A stretch of 64,000 nucleotides of DNA from Pseudaminobacter sp040045035 (GTDB taxonomy: Bacteria; Pseudomonadota; Alphaproteobacteria; Rhizobiales; Rhizobiaceae), in the NCBI RefSeq assembly GCF_040045035.1, contig NZ_JBDZDS010000010.1, forward strand, positions 62,001-126,000. Direction: 5' to 3'. Positions 55,647-63,132 of the stretch are shown piece by piece. The translations under genes were made by a program, and so were the position numbers. Position 1 is the stretch's first letter. Each line of letters starts with the position of its first letter. The notes beneath the pieces are model-generated. The model was not told the origin of the DNA and made no database searches. It saw only the letters and a program-made list of their open reading frames with translations.

Positions 55647-56348
55647 ATGCCCATACCGATCTTCATGTATCACCAGGTCGACACCCCCGCCCCGCGCGGC
55701 AGCCGCTTCCGTGCGCTGACGGTCGATCCGCGCGATTTTCGCCGCCAGATGACATGGTTGAAGCGGCTGGGCTTCACCGGCCTCTCGATGCGTGACCTGC
55801 TGCCCTATCTGCGCGGCGAAAAGACCGGCAAGGTCGCGGGCATTACCTTCGACGACGGTTTTCGCAACGTCTATGTCAACGCCATGCCGGTGCTGCAAGA
55901 GTTCGGCTTCACGGCGACGAACTACTTCGTCAGCCGCCAAATCGACGGCTCCAACGAATGGGATGCTCCGGTTGGCGTTCCCTATGCGCCCTGCATGTCG
56001 AAGGCCGAGATGCGGGAATGGGCGGCGCTCGGCCATGAAGTCGGCTCGCATACGCTCGATCATGTCCGGCTGCCAACCGTTGCGCCAAGCGAGGCACGGC
56101 GCCAGATCACCGACGCCCGTCACGAGCTGGAAGACATGCTGGGCAGCGCCGTCGACGCTTTCTGCTACCCCTATGGCGGCGAGAATGGCGAGGTCCGGCA
56201 GATCGTCGAGGAAGCGGGCTACACAAACGCAACCACGGTAAAAAGGGGCCACGCCCGGCCGCAGGATGACATGCTGCTCCTGCCGCGCATGACTGTGCGG
56301 CGTCACGACACCTGGCTGCATTTCGTCAGGAAATGCCTGATGGGCTGA
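55647..56348 (+). CDS. Polysaccharide deacetylase (NodB/CE4 fold)
   Basis: A 233-aa carbohydrate esterase family 4 protein. FDDGFRNVY (catalytic Asp and metal Asp) is at residues ~70-78, GSHTLDHVRL holds the metal His pair, and the C-terminal FCYPYGGENGEV follows. No signal peptide is seen, unusual for chitin deacetylases and more like enzymes working on cytoplasmic glycan intermediates. A GTG 21 nt upstream, overlapping the GT25 stop, is an alternative start (240 aa); neither has a strong SD. Substrate unknown; no nod genes are nearby. Confidence 0.86.
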   Translation: MPIPIFMYHQVDTPAPRGSRFRALTVDPRDFRRQMTWLKRLGFTGLSMRDLLPYLRGEKTGKVAGITFDDGFRNVYVNAMPVLQEFGFTATNYFVSRQIDGSNEWDAPVGVPYAPCMSKAEMREWAALGHEVGSHTLDHVRLPTVAPSEARRQITDARHELEDMLGSAVDAFCYPYGGENGEVRQIVEEAGYTNATTVKRGHARPQDDMLLLPRMTVRRHDTWLHFVRKCLMG

Positions 56349-56374
56349 TGTTCCGGCGGGGGAACGGAGGCGGC

Positions 56375-57241
56375 CTACCCCGCAGCGCGAAAACTCTGAC
56401 GGTAGCTGCGCGGCGTCAGGCCTTTCAACGCCTTGAACTGACGGTTGAAATTGGCCAGCGTTTCATAGCCCACAGCTTCGGCGATATGCGCGATCGGCTT
56501 TGAGGTGCCTGAGAGCATGGCACAGGCTTCGCCGATCTTCAGTCGCATGATGTAGTCCGTGATCGACATATGCGTATGGCGGCGAAACAGCCGGTGCAGG
56601 CCCGACGGGCTGAGCGCGGCGACATCGGCCAGTTCCGCCAGCGAGAGGCCGGATGCGTAATTGAGATGGATGTGGTCGAGCACACGGTCGATCCGGGACC
56701 GGTCAGACCCCGCCGGCGCGGGTACGCTTCGCGGACTCGCCAACGGCTCGGCGCCAGCATCCTGCGCCAGCATGTTCAGCACCTGCATCAGGCATAGCAG
56801 ACGCTCGTCGGCAGAGCGCGTGAACAGGTCCTCGATGACCGGGCGTGCCCGCGCCGCATAGGTGTCCGTGAATTTCAGCCCCGTCGCAGCGCGCTCCACC
56901 ACGGCCGCCACCGATTTGAGCTCTACGAAAGTCTGCGAAAGTGTCTGCGCCCATTCCGGACGAAACCACATGACCAGCGCGACGTGCGGTTCGCCCTGCT
57001 CGACCTTTTCGGTCGAGCTCCAGCTATGCGGCAGGTTCGGACCGATCAGCACGAGATCGCCGTCGTCATAGCCACCGATGTGGTCGCCGATAAAGCGTTG
57101 GCCGCGCGAATTGAGCGTGAGCGTCAATTCCAGCTCGGGATGATGGTGCCACTGGAAGGGGATTTCATCATCGAGCCGGCGATTCAGCATGGCCCAGGAC
57201 GTGCCGGGTGACGGCTGTAGCTTTTCGAGAAACGGCTTCAT
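56375..57241 (-). CDS. AraC-family transcriptional regulator of the sugar locus
   Basis: A 288-aa regulator with an N-terminal cupin (FQWHHHPELELTLTLN, GDLVLIGPNLPHSW) and a C-terminal double HTH (LSLAELADVAALSPSGLHRL; ACMLSGTSKPIAHIAEAVG, NFNRQFKALKGLTPRSYR). ATG 57241 gives the normal length; an upstream open extension has no cupin-type sequence. It diverges from the dioxygenase gene across 126 nt that contain two TTGGCAG words (57243-57249 and 57289-57295), candidate half-sites. It probably senses a sugar and controls the dioxygenase gene and perhaps the facing ABC operon. Confidence 0.88.
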   Translation of the reverse strand: MKPFLEKLQPSPGTSWAMLNRRLDDEIPFQWHHHPELELTLTLNSRGQRFIGDHIGGYDDGDLVLIGPNLPHSWSSTEKVEQGEPHVALVMWFRPEWAQTLSQTFVELKSVAAVVERAATGLKFTDTYAARARPVIEDLFTRSADERLLCLMQVLNMLAQDAGAEPLASPRSVPAPAGSDRSRIDRVLDHIHLNYASGLSLAELADVAALSPSGLHRLFRRHTHMSITDYIMRLKIGEACAMLSGTSKPIAHIAEAVGYETLANFNRQFKALKGLTPRSYRQSFRAAG

Positions 57242-57367
57242 TTTGGCAGAAAATACATTGAGACGCCAGAATAGTATCAGAATGTGCGTTGGCAGTACAA
57301 CTTCCCTGCCCCAATCCAACTAGGATCAATGCAGCGACGGACCACACGGCGAGGAATGGAGGAAACC

Positions 57368-58312
57368 ATGGCGCACGCGACAGACCTTAAGAAAGACAGC
57401 CACCCAACTTCGAAGAACCTCACCACGCAGCTCAAGGACATCGACAAGCAGCTGCCGTTGCGGGTGCTCAGCGAGGACGATTGGCAGCACTGGATTACCA
57501 AGGGCTATGTGATCGTGCGCGGTGCCGTACCGCAGGAGAATGTGCAGCGTCTGACTGATCTCCTCTGGGAATTCGATGAGAAGGATCCGAAGGATCCGTC
57601 CACCTGGTATGCGCCGCAGCGCCGCGACCACCTGATGAAGGAGCTCAACGGCGCCGGCATGGTGGAAATCTACAATCACCAGTATCTGTGGGACAACCGC
57701 CAGATGAAGCGCGTCTACGACGCCTTCGTCGACATCTGGGACCGGGAAGAGCTCTGGGTCGCCATCGATCGCGCCAATCTCAACCCGCCCAAGAAAGTGC
57801 CGGGTAACCCGAACGGCTTCATTCACTGGGACAGCGATACCTCACTTCGTCCGCTGCCGATCGGCGTGCAGGGAGTGCTTTCGCTGGTCAAGCAGGACGG
57901 CGACATCGGCGGTTTTCAGTGCATTCCCGAACTGTTCTCGAAATTTGAGGAGTGGGTGAAGACGCAACCCGCCGACCGTGATCCGCACCACCCGGACCTC
58001 GCCGGTCTGACGATCACCAATATCGAGATGAACCCCGGCGACCTTTTGATCTTCAACACGCTTCTGGCGCACGGCGTGCGGCCAAACCACTCGAAGGACC
58101 GGGTGCGCATGGCGCAGTACATCTCGATGTTCCCGGCCGACGAAGACGACGTCGAGGAGCGTGGAGCGCGCATCCACTCCTGGCGCGAGCGCGAGGCCCC
58201 CAAGCGCGCCGCCTTCCCCGGCGATCCACGCGACTGGGAAAAGAAGAACGCCAAAACGGCCGAATTGAATGAGCTTGGTCGCAGGCTGCTTGGTCTCGAC
58301 AGCTGGCATTGA
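57368..58312 (+). CDS. Phytanoyl-CoA dioxygenase (PhyH) family protein
   Basis: A 314-aa Fe(II)/2-oxoglutarate-dependent oxygenase. The HxD pair is His153/Asp155 (FIHWDSD), the distal ligand is His235 (LLAHGVRPN), and a following arginine (SKDRVRMAQY) would bind 2-oxoglutarate, so the iron site looks complete. The start has GGAGG 5 nt upstream. Beside an AraC regulator and a sugar importer, the substrate is more likely a carbohydrate derivative, quinone-like compound or small acid than a fatty acyl-CoA; that is inference. Convergent with the isomerase gene, with a shared terminator. Confidence 0.88.
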   Translation: MAHATDLKKDSHPTSKNLTTQLKDIDKQLPLRVLSEDDWQHWITKGYVIVRGAVPQENVQRLTDLLWEFDEKDPKDPSTWYAPQRRDHLMKELNGAGMVEIYNHQYLWDNRQMKRVYDAFVDIWDREELWVAIDRANLNPPKKVPGNPNGFIHWDSDTSLRPLPIGVQGVLSLVKQDGDIGGFQCIPELFSKFEEWVKTQPADRDPHHPDLAGLTITNIEMNPGDLLIFNTLLAHGVRPNHSKDRVRMAQYISMFPADEDDVEERGARIHSWREREAPKRAAFPGDPRDWEKKNAKTAELNELGRRLLGLDSWH

Positions 58313-58321
58313 AACCAAAAA

Positions 58322-58353
58322 GGCGGCGGCTTGCATGAATGCAAACCGCCGCC
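58322..58353. terminator. Shared terminator of the dioxygenase and isomerase genes
   Basis: GGCGGCGG / CCGCCGCC form an 8-bp outer stem; inside it TTGCAT / ATGCAA continue the stem across one mismatch, with a 2-nt apex that would open to a small loop. A-rich sequence precedes it on the + strand, giving T-rich sequence after it on the minus strand. It ends both convergent transcripts. Confidence 0.7.
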
Positions 58354-58382
58354 GCTCCCGCCGCACTGTGCAACAGATCCGA

Positions 58383-59072
58383 TTAGGCCTTGCCGTCGAT
58401 GAAACGGTCGTAGTCCGAAACCAGAAGATGAAGCGCTGCTTCATCCTCTTCTATGCTGGAAAAGCGCCCGATCGGATCGACGAAAACGTTGTCGGTCAGG
58501 TCGTCATTGACCGTCGAGACCTCGCCGATCAGCACGTCGGCGCCTTCCGCCCAGAAGGCGTGCCAGACGCCCGGCAGCAACGTGACGCTCTCGCCCGGAT
58601 CAAGCTTCAACAGTCCGCCGGCCGGCAATTTGCGGATCACGCCGTCCGTCGGCACCTCAACCTCGCGATGCCGGTCGATATTGCCCGCTTCATCGGGCAT
58701 GAAGAGCTCCAGGACCAGCTTTCCGCCGCCGCGGTTGATGATGTCCTCCGCCTTCACATTGTGCCGGTGCATCGGCGAAAGCTGGCGTTGGCGCGTGATC
58801 ATGATCTTTTCGGCGTAGAGCATGCCGCGACCGCGCGAGAGGTCCGCTGCGCTGCCGTTGCGCACGGTGAACAGGAAAAGCCCGAGTTCGTCGAATTTGC
58901 CCTGGCCGTAGTCGGTGATGTCCCAGCCGAGGCGGGAATCGACGATACCCGCTGGGCGACGCGACTTGAGCTCTTCCGGCGTCCAATAAGCAAAGGGCGG
59001 CATGATGTAGCCGAAGGAGCGGATGAACGCGTCTCCCTCGCGGATGATTTCGTTGACGCGGGAGCGTTTCAT
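58383..59072 (-). CDS. D-lyxose/D-mannose isomerase (Lyx_isomer family)
   Basis: A cupin-fold sugar isomerase of 229 aa, matching the D-lyxose isomerase family, which interconverts D-lyxose/D-xylulose and D-mannose/D-fructose. Metal ligands are His102 and His104 (MHRHNVKAEDI), with Glu109, and a later His in GVWHAFWAEG. Length is normal. ATG 59072 overlaps the stop of the epimerase-like gene (ATGA), so it is the last coupled gene of the ABC operon. The preferred aldose cannot be decided from sequence. Confidence 0.9.
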   Translation of the reverse strand: MKRSRVNEIIREGDAFIRSFGYIMPPFAYWTPEELKSRRPAGIVDSRLGWDITDYGQGKFDELGLFLFTVRNGSAADLSRGRGMLYAEKIMITRQRQLSPMHRHNVKAEDIINRGGGKLVLELFMPDEAGNIDRHREVEVPTDGVIRKLPAGGLLKLDPGESVTLLPGVWHAFWAEGADVLIGEVSTVNDDLTDNVFVDPIGRFSSIEEDEAALHLLVSDYDRFIDGKA

Positions 59073-60109
59073 TTTGCAGGTCCTTTGTGGTTGCCGGCAT
59101 CCAGGCTGGATGCGGAAATCCGATATTGCGTCGTCCATCTCTCGCCGGCGCGGAATTTACGTCCCGGTGACACGGACTTAGGCCTTTGCGGTGCGAGCCT
59201 TGTGTCATCGAAAAAGCCGTTCACGGGTTCGATGCCGATGCCGCGAAAGCGGTTCGACCAGGGCGGCGCGCTGCGCCCGCGATCCGAGAGCCATATGACG
59301 AGCGACGGGAAGTCATCGGCATTCCAGTCGAGGCGCGCCTGATACCCGTCATCCGGATAGTCGAGGCGGATAGAACCGGCTGCGCCTGCAAGCTGAAGGA
59401 TTTCTTCCCTCAGGCCGGTCGGCGGCCGGGTAAGATCAGCAGCACCGTCGGCGAGGGGCACCGCGTCGAGCGTCGAGAACTCTGCGCCCGGTCTCAAACG
59501 GGACACGCCGGGTTCGAACACCTTCGGAAACGTATAGCCCTGCGTGAAAGGTCCTGGATCGAGCCGCATGCGGCGCCCTTCCCCGGCAAGCTTGAAGATC
59601 GGGTGCAGGCCAATCGGCAGCACGCACTCGGCCCGGGCTTCGACCGTCAGCTCGATCGCAACCGTCGCCTCGCCCGACACGCCTTCAATGCGACGCTCCA
59701 GCCGCTTGATGGGATGATTTTCCGGATAGTCGATCGCCAGCGTGATGGCGTCCGCAGACCGCTCCACCACATGCCAGGCGTTGTCAGTGCCAAAGCCGTG
59801 GTGATGCGGATCGACTATTGTCGTCCCGAATGGCACGCAAGGCCACTCCCCGCCGAGCTGACGCAGATGCGGCGGGATCGATGCATCCGCCACGACGGAA
59901 GGCTCGCCGATCCAGGGCGCCTCCGCCAGCGGCTCGACGGTCGAACCATTCTCCAGCCGAAAAGCCAGATTGTGCAGAGCCGCGCCGATGGCCAGGACGT
60001 CGGCATGGCCGCGATCCCATGACAGGCGCCAGTGCGGTCCGGCAATCGCTGCGGCGGAGTCAGGCGCGTTCTCTTCCGCAACTAGAGCCGGGCTGCTGAC
60101 GGCTGGCAT
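59069..60109 (-). CDS. Aldose 1-epimerase-like protein
   Basis: A 346-aa galactose-mutarotase-fold protein, expected to interconvert sugar anomers. DPHHHGFGTDN and LPIGLHPIFKL carry the histidines typical of the active site and GIGIEPVNGFFDD the catalytic glutamate. No signal peptide, so it acts in the cytoplasm. Ten nt after the ABC ATPase gene and overlapping the isomerase gene, it would deliver the correct anomer of the imported sugar to the isomerase. Distant relatives are uncharacterised, so the exact sugar is unknown. Confidence 0.85.
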   Translation of the reverse strand: MPAVSSPALVAEENAPDSAAAIAGPHWRLSWDRGHADVLAIGAALHNLAFRLENGSTVEPLAEAPWIGEPSVVADASIPPHLRQLGGEWPCVPFGTTIVDPHHHGFGTDNAWHVVERSADAITLAIDYPENHPIKRLERRIEGVSGEATVAIELTVEARAECVLPIGLHPIFKLAGEGRRMRLDPGPFTQGYTFPKVFEPGVSRLRPGAEFSTLDAVPLADGAADLTRPPTGLREEILQLAGAAGSIRLDYPDDGYQARLDWNADDFPSLVIWLSDRGRSAPPWSNRFRGIGIEPVNGFFDDTRLAPQRPKSVSPGRKFRAGERWTTQYRISASSLDAGNHKGPAK

Positions 60110-60119
60110 AGCCCGCTCC

Positions 60120-61235
60120 TCAGACGATGCGCTGGCCGCTGGCAGGATCGAAGAACACTGCCTTGTCGAGATTGAATGCCAGCTTCATCCTCTTGCCGGC
60201 GGCGACATTTGCGTCGGCGCGCAGTCGCGCGGTCACATGCTTGCGGCCAAGCCGGGTCACGGCGAACGTATCGGAGCCAGCCGGCTCCACGACCTCGATC
60301 AGGCATTCGCTCTCGGCCACGTTCGTGGCATTGCGGTCGGCGCCGTCGCGGTCGGTCAGCGCCTCGGGGCGGATGCCGAAGATCACCTCCTTGCCGTTAT
60401 GCGCGGCAAGCCCGGATGGAGCATTGGGCACGCCGAGGACGAGCGGTTCCTGTTCCTCGCGATGTGTCGAGAGGGAGACACCTGAACCGTTCTTGGCGAT
60501 CGTCACCGGGATGAGGTTCATGGCCGGCGAGCCCATGAAGTCTGCGACGAACAGATTGGCCGGGTTGTTGTAGATTTCCGCCGGCGTGCCCGACTGCTGC
60601 AGCAGGCCGTCCTTCAGCACCGCGATCTTGGTTGCCAGCGTCATCGCCTCGATCTGATCATGCGTGACATAGACGATGGTCGTGCCCATGCGCTGGTGCA
60701 GGCGCTTGATCTCGGTGCGCATGTCGACACGCAGCTTAGCGTCGAGGTTGGAAAGCGGCTCGTCGAACAGGAACACCTGCGGATTGCGCACCAGCGCCCG
60801 GCCGATGGCGACACGCTGGCGCTGGCCGCCGGAAAGCTGGCTCGGCTTGCGGTCGAGCAGGTGACCGATCTGCAGCATGTCCGCAACGGAGGCGATGGCC
60901 TTTTCGCGCTCGGGCTTCGGCACGCCACGGATCTCCATGCCGAAGGCTATGTTTCCCGCCACCGTCATGTTCGGGTAAAGCGCGTAGGACTGGAACACCA
61001 TCGCAATGTCGCGCTGCGAGGGATGCAGCCCGTCGATCACCTTTCCGCCGATGCTGATCGAGCCGCCAGTGATTGCCTCCAGCCCGGCGATGGAGTTGAG
61101 CAGGGTCGACTTGCCGCAGCCGGAAGGCCCGACGAGAACCAGGAAACCGCCCTCCTCCACGTCGAGATCGATGCCCTTCAGCACCTTCACATTGCCGAAG
61201 GTCTTTTCGAGATTGCGGATTTGCAGGAACGACAT
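60120..61235 (-). CDS. ABC sugar importer ATP-binding protein (UgpC/MalK type)
   Basis: A 371-aa ATPase of the CUT1 class. Walker A GPSGCGKST (~residues 36-44), signature LSGGQRQRVAIGRAL, Walker B VFLFDEPLSNLD, then the H-loop VTHDQ. A C-terminal TOBE/regulatory domain of about 130 residues starts near residue 240. Three nt after the downstream permease gene and ten before the epimerase gene. Such ATPases often serve more than one importer, but this one is encoded with its own permeases. Confidence 0.95.
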   Translation of the reverse strand: MSFLQIRNLEKTFGNVKVLKGIDLDVEEGGFLVLVGPSGCGKSTLLNSIAGLEAITGGSISIGGKVIDGLHPSQRDIAMVFQSYALYPNMTVAGNIAFGMEIRGVPKPEREKAIASVADMLQIGHLLDRKPSQLSGGQRQRVAIGRALVRNPQVFLFDEPLSNLDAKLRVDMRTEIKRLHQRMGTTIVYVTHDQIEAMTLATKIAVLKDGLLQQSGTPAEIYNNPANLFVADFMGSPAMNLIPVTIAKNGSGVSLSTHREEQEPLVLGVPNAPSGLAAHNGKEVIFGIRPEALTDRDGADRNATNVAESECLIEVVEPAGSDTFAVTRLGRKHVTARLRADANVAAGKRMKLAFNLDKAVFFDPASGQRIV

Positions 61236-61238
61236 GCT

Positions 61239-62120
61239 CTAACCCTTCACCGCGCCGGCCATGAGGCCGCGCACGAAATACCGGCCGGACACGATGTAGA
61301 CGACCAATGTCGGCAGTGCCGCCAGGATCGCGCCGGCAAAATGGACGTTGTATTCCTTCACGCCGCTCGAGGACGACACGAGGTTGTTGAGCGCGACCGT
61401 CATCGGTTGCGATTTGAAGTCTCCGAAGGAGGCGCCGAATAGAAAATCGTTCCAGATGTTGGTGAACTGCCAGATCACCGTCACCACGATGATCGGCGCC
61501 GAGGATGGCAGCAGGATGCGCCAGAAGATCTGGAAGAAGCTGGCGCCGTCGATCTGCGCGGCCTTCACCAGTTCGGTCGGAAACGCAGCATAATAGTTGC
61601 GGAAGAACAGCGTGGTGAAGCCGAGGCCATAGGCCACGTGGATCAGGATCAGTCCGCGCGTGGTGCCGGCAAGGCCGAGCATGCCGAGGATGCGCGCGGC
61701 CGGGATGAGCGCGATCTGGAACGGGATGAAGCAGGCCAGCAGCATCAGCCCGAACACAAGATTGTCCCCGCGAAAGCGCCATTTGGTCAGGACAAAACCG
61801 TTCAGCGCGCCGAGCAGTGTCGAGATCGCCACCGCCGGAACTGCCATGAGGATCGAGTTGATGAAGTACGGTTTCAGGCCGGTCGCCTGAACGCCGATCT
61901 GCGCTGTCGACCAGGCGGTGAACCACGGGTCGAGCGTGAATTCCTTCGGCAGGGCAAGCATGTTGCCTTCCCGGATCTCGGAAAGCGGCTTCACCGAGTT
62001 CACGATCATCACATAGAGCGGCAGCAGGTAGTAGATCGCGAACAGCACGAGCACGATGTAGATCAGCCCGCGCGTAAGCCGGTTGACCTGCGTGGCGTTG
62101 TCGGATGAAGGCTGGCTCAT
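61239..62120 (-). CDS. Carbohydrate ABC permease, MalG type
   Basis: A 293-aa inner-membrane permease with about six hydrophobic helices and the EAA loop ELVKAAQIDGASFFQIFWRI that contacts the ATPase. The start ATG 62120 overlaps the stop of the partner permease by ATGA; a much longer open frame upstream in this frame merely runs through the partner gene. The second membrane subunit of a CUT1 importer. Confidence 0.95.
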   Translation of the reverse strand: MSQPSSDNATQVNRLTRGLIYIVLVLFAIYYLLPLYVMIVNSVKPLSEIREGNMLALPKEFTLDPWFTAWSTAQIGVQATGLKPYFINSILMAVPAVAISTLLGALNGFVLTKWRFRGDNLVFGLMLLACFIPFQIALIPAARILGMLGLAGTTRGLILIHVAYGLGFTTLFFRNYYAAFPTELVKAAQIDGASFFQIFWRILLPSSAPIIVVTVIWQFTNIWNDFLFGASFGDFKSQPMTVALNNLVSSSSGVKEYNVHFAGAILAALPTLVVYIVSGRYFVRGLMAGAVKG

Positions 62121-62998
62121 TGGCGCGGCCCTCCCCGCAGTTCCGAATAGAGATACGGGACGATGATGGAGAAGATCATGATCAGCATGATCACCGCAGA
62201 CGATGCGCCGATGCCCATCTGGTTGCGGGTGAAAGTGTAGGAATACATGAAGGTGGCGGGCAACTCGGTCGCCTGCCCCGGCCCGCCGCCAGTCAGCGCC
62301 ACGACAAGGTCGTAGGACTTGATGGCGAGGTGGGCGAGCACGACGAAGGCCGACAGGAACACCGGCCGCATCAGCGGGATGATGATGCGACGGTAGATGG
62401 TCGTGGTCGAGGCGCCGTCGATCTGGGCGGCCTTGATGATCTCGTTGTCGACGCCGCGCAGGCCTGCCAGGAACATGGCCATGACGAAGCCCGACGACTG
62501 CCAGACCGCGGCCATCACCACCGTGTAGATCGCCAGATTGCGATCCTTGATCCAGGTGAAGGAAAAATTCTCCCAGCCCCACATCTGCATGGTGTGCTCC
62601 AGGCCGATGCCGGGGTCGAGAAACCATTTCCATGCGGTGCCGGTCACGATGAAGGACAGCGCCATCGGGTAGAGATAGATCGGGCGCAGAAAACCCTCGG
62701 CCCGGATCTTCTGGTCGAGCAGGATGGCCAGGAACAGGCCCAGCACCGAGCAGACCGCGATGTAGAGCACACCGAAGATCGCCAGGTTGGTCAGCGCCCG
62801 CCACCAGTGCGGGAGCTGCCAAAGCTTGGAATAGTTTTCGAAGCCCACCAGCCCGTAGGACGGCAGCATCTTCGAATCCGTCAGCGACAGATAGCCGGTG
62901 TAGAGAATGAAGGCATAGACGAAGAGCAGGATCATGGCGAAGCTGGGCGCCAGCACCAGCTTGGGCACGATGGACTGCAACTGATTGCGTGTCGGCAT
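62117..62998 (-). CDS. Carbohydrate ABC permease, MalF type
   Basis: A 293-aa permease with the N-terminal segment KLVLAPSFAMILLFVYAFIL and the EAA loop IIKAAQIDGASTTTIYRRII. The typical extra periplasmic segment of MalF-class proteins lies between the first helices (residues ~40-60). ATG 62998 is preferred over an upstream in-frame start that would fall in the hairpin after the binding-protein gene. Paired with the MalG-type permease by a 4-nt overlap. Confidence 0.94.
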   Translation of the reverse strand: MPTRNQLQSIVPKLVLAPSFAMILLFVYAFILYTGYLSLTDSKMLPSYGLVGFENYSKLWQLPHWWRALTNLAIFGVLYIAVCSVLGLFLAILLDQKIRAEGFLRPIYLYPMALSFIVTGTAWKWFLDPGIGLEHTMQMWGWENFSFTWIKDRNLAIYTVVMAAVWQSSGFVMAMFLAGLRGVDNEIIKAAQIDGASTTTIYRRIIIPLMRPVFLSAFVVLAHLAIKSYDLVVALTGGGPGQATELPATFMYSYTFTRNQMGIGASSAVIMLIMIFSIIVPYLYSELRGGPRQ

Positions 62999-63090
62999 TA
63001 TCCGTCCCCCCGCAAACGGCAGCATCGCCACCGTATTTGCGTTGGAAAAACAGGAGCATCCGGACGGTTGTTCAAACGCTCCCAAAGTCA

Positions 63091-63119
63091 CCGGCGGCGC
63101 GCGAACCGCGCCCCGCCGG
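63091..63119 (-). terminator. Hairpin between binding-protein and permease genes
   Basis: CCGGCGG / CCGCCGG form a 7-bp outer stem, continued by GCGC / GCGC across one C-C mismatch, with a 5-nt loop. It lies 13 nt after the binding-protein stop in the 134-nt intercistronic gap. Such hairpins commonly raise binding-protein mRNA above permease mRNA by stabilisation or partial termination. Confidence 0.6.
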
Positions 63120-63132
63120 CAGGCTCATGCGC

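Noticed and set aside
57368..58312. Assigning the PhyH-family gene to fatty-acid alpha-oxidation
   Set aside because: No acyl-CoA genes are near and the family covers many small-molecule substrates; neighbours point to carbohydrates.
61239..63059. 606-codon open frame that looks like a fused double permease
   Set aside because: Only the C-terminal 293 codons encode a permease; the N-terminal part is the out-of-frame reading of the partner permease gene, which has its own start and an ATGA overlap.
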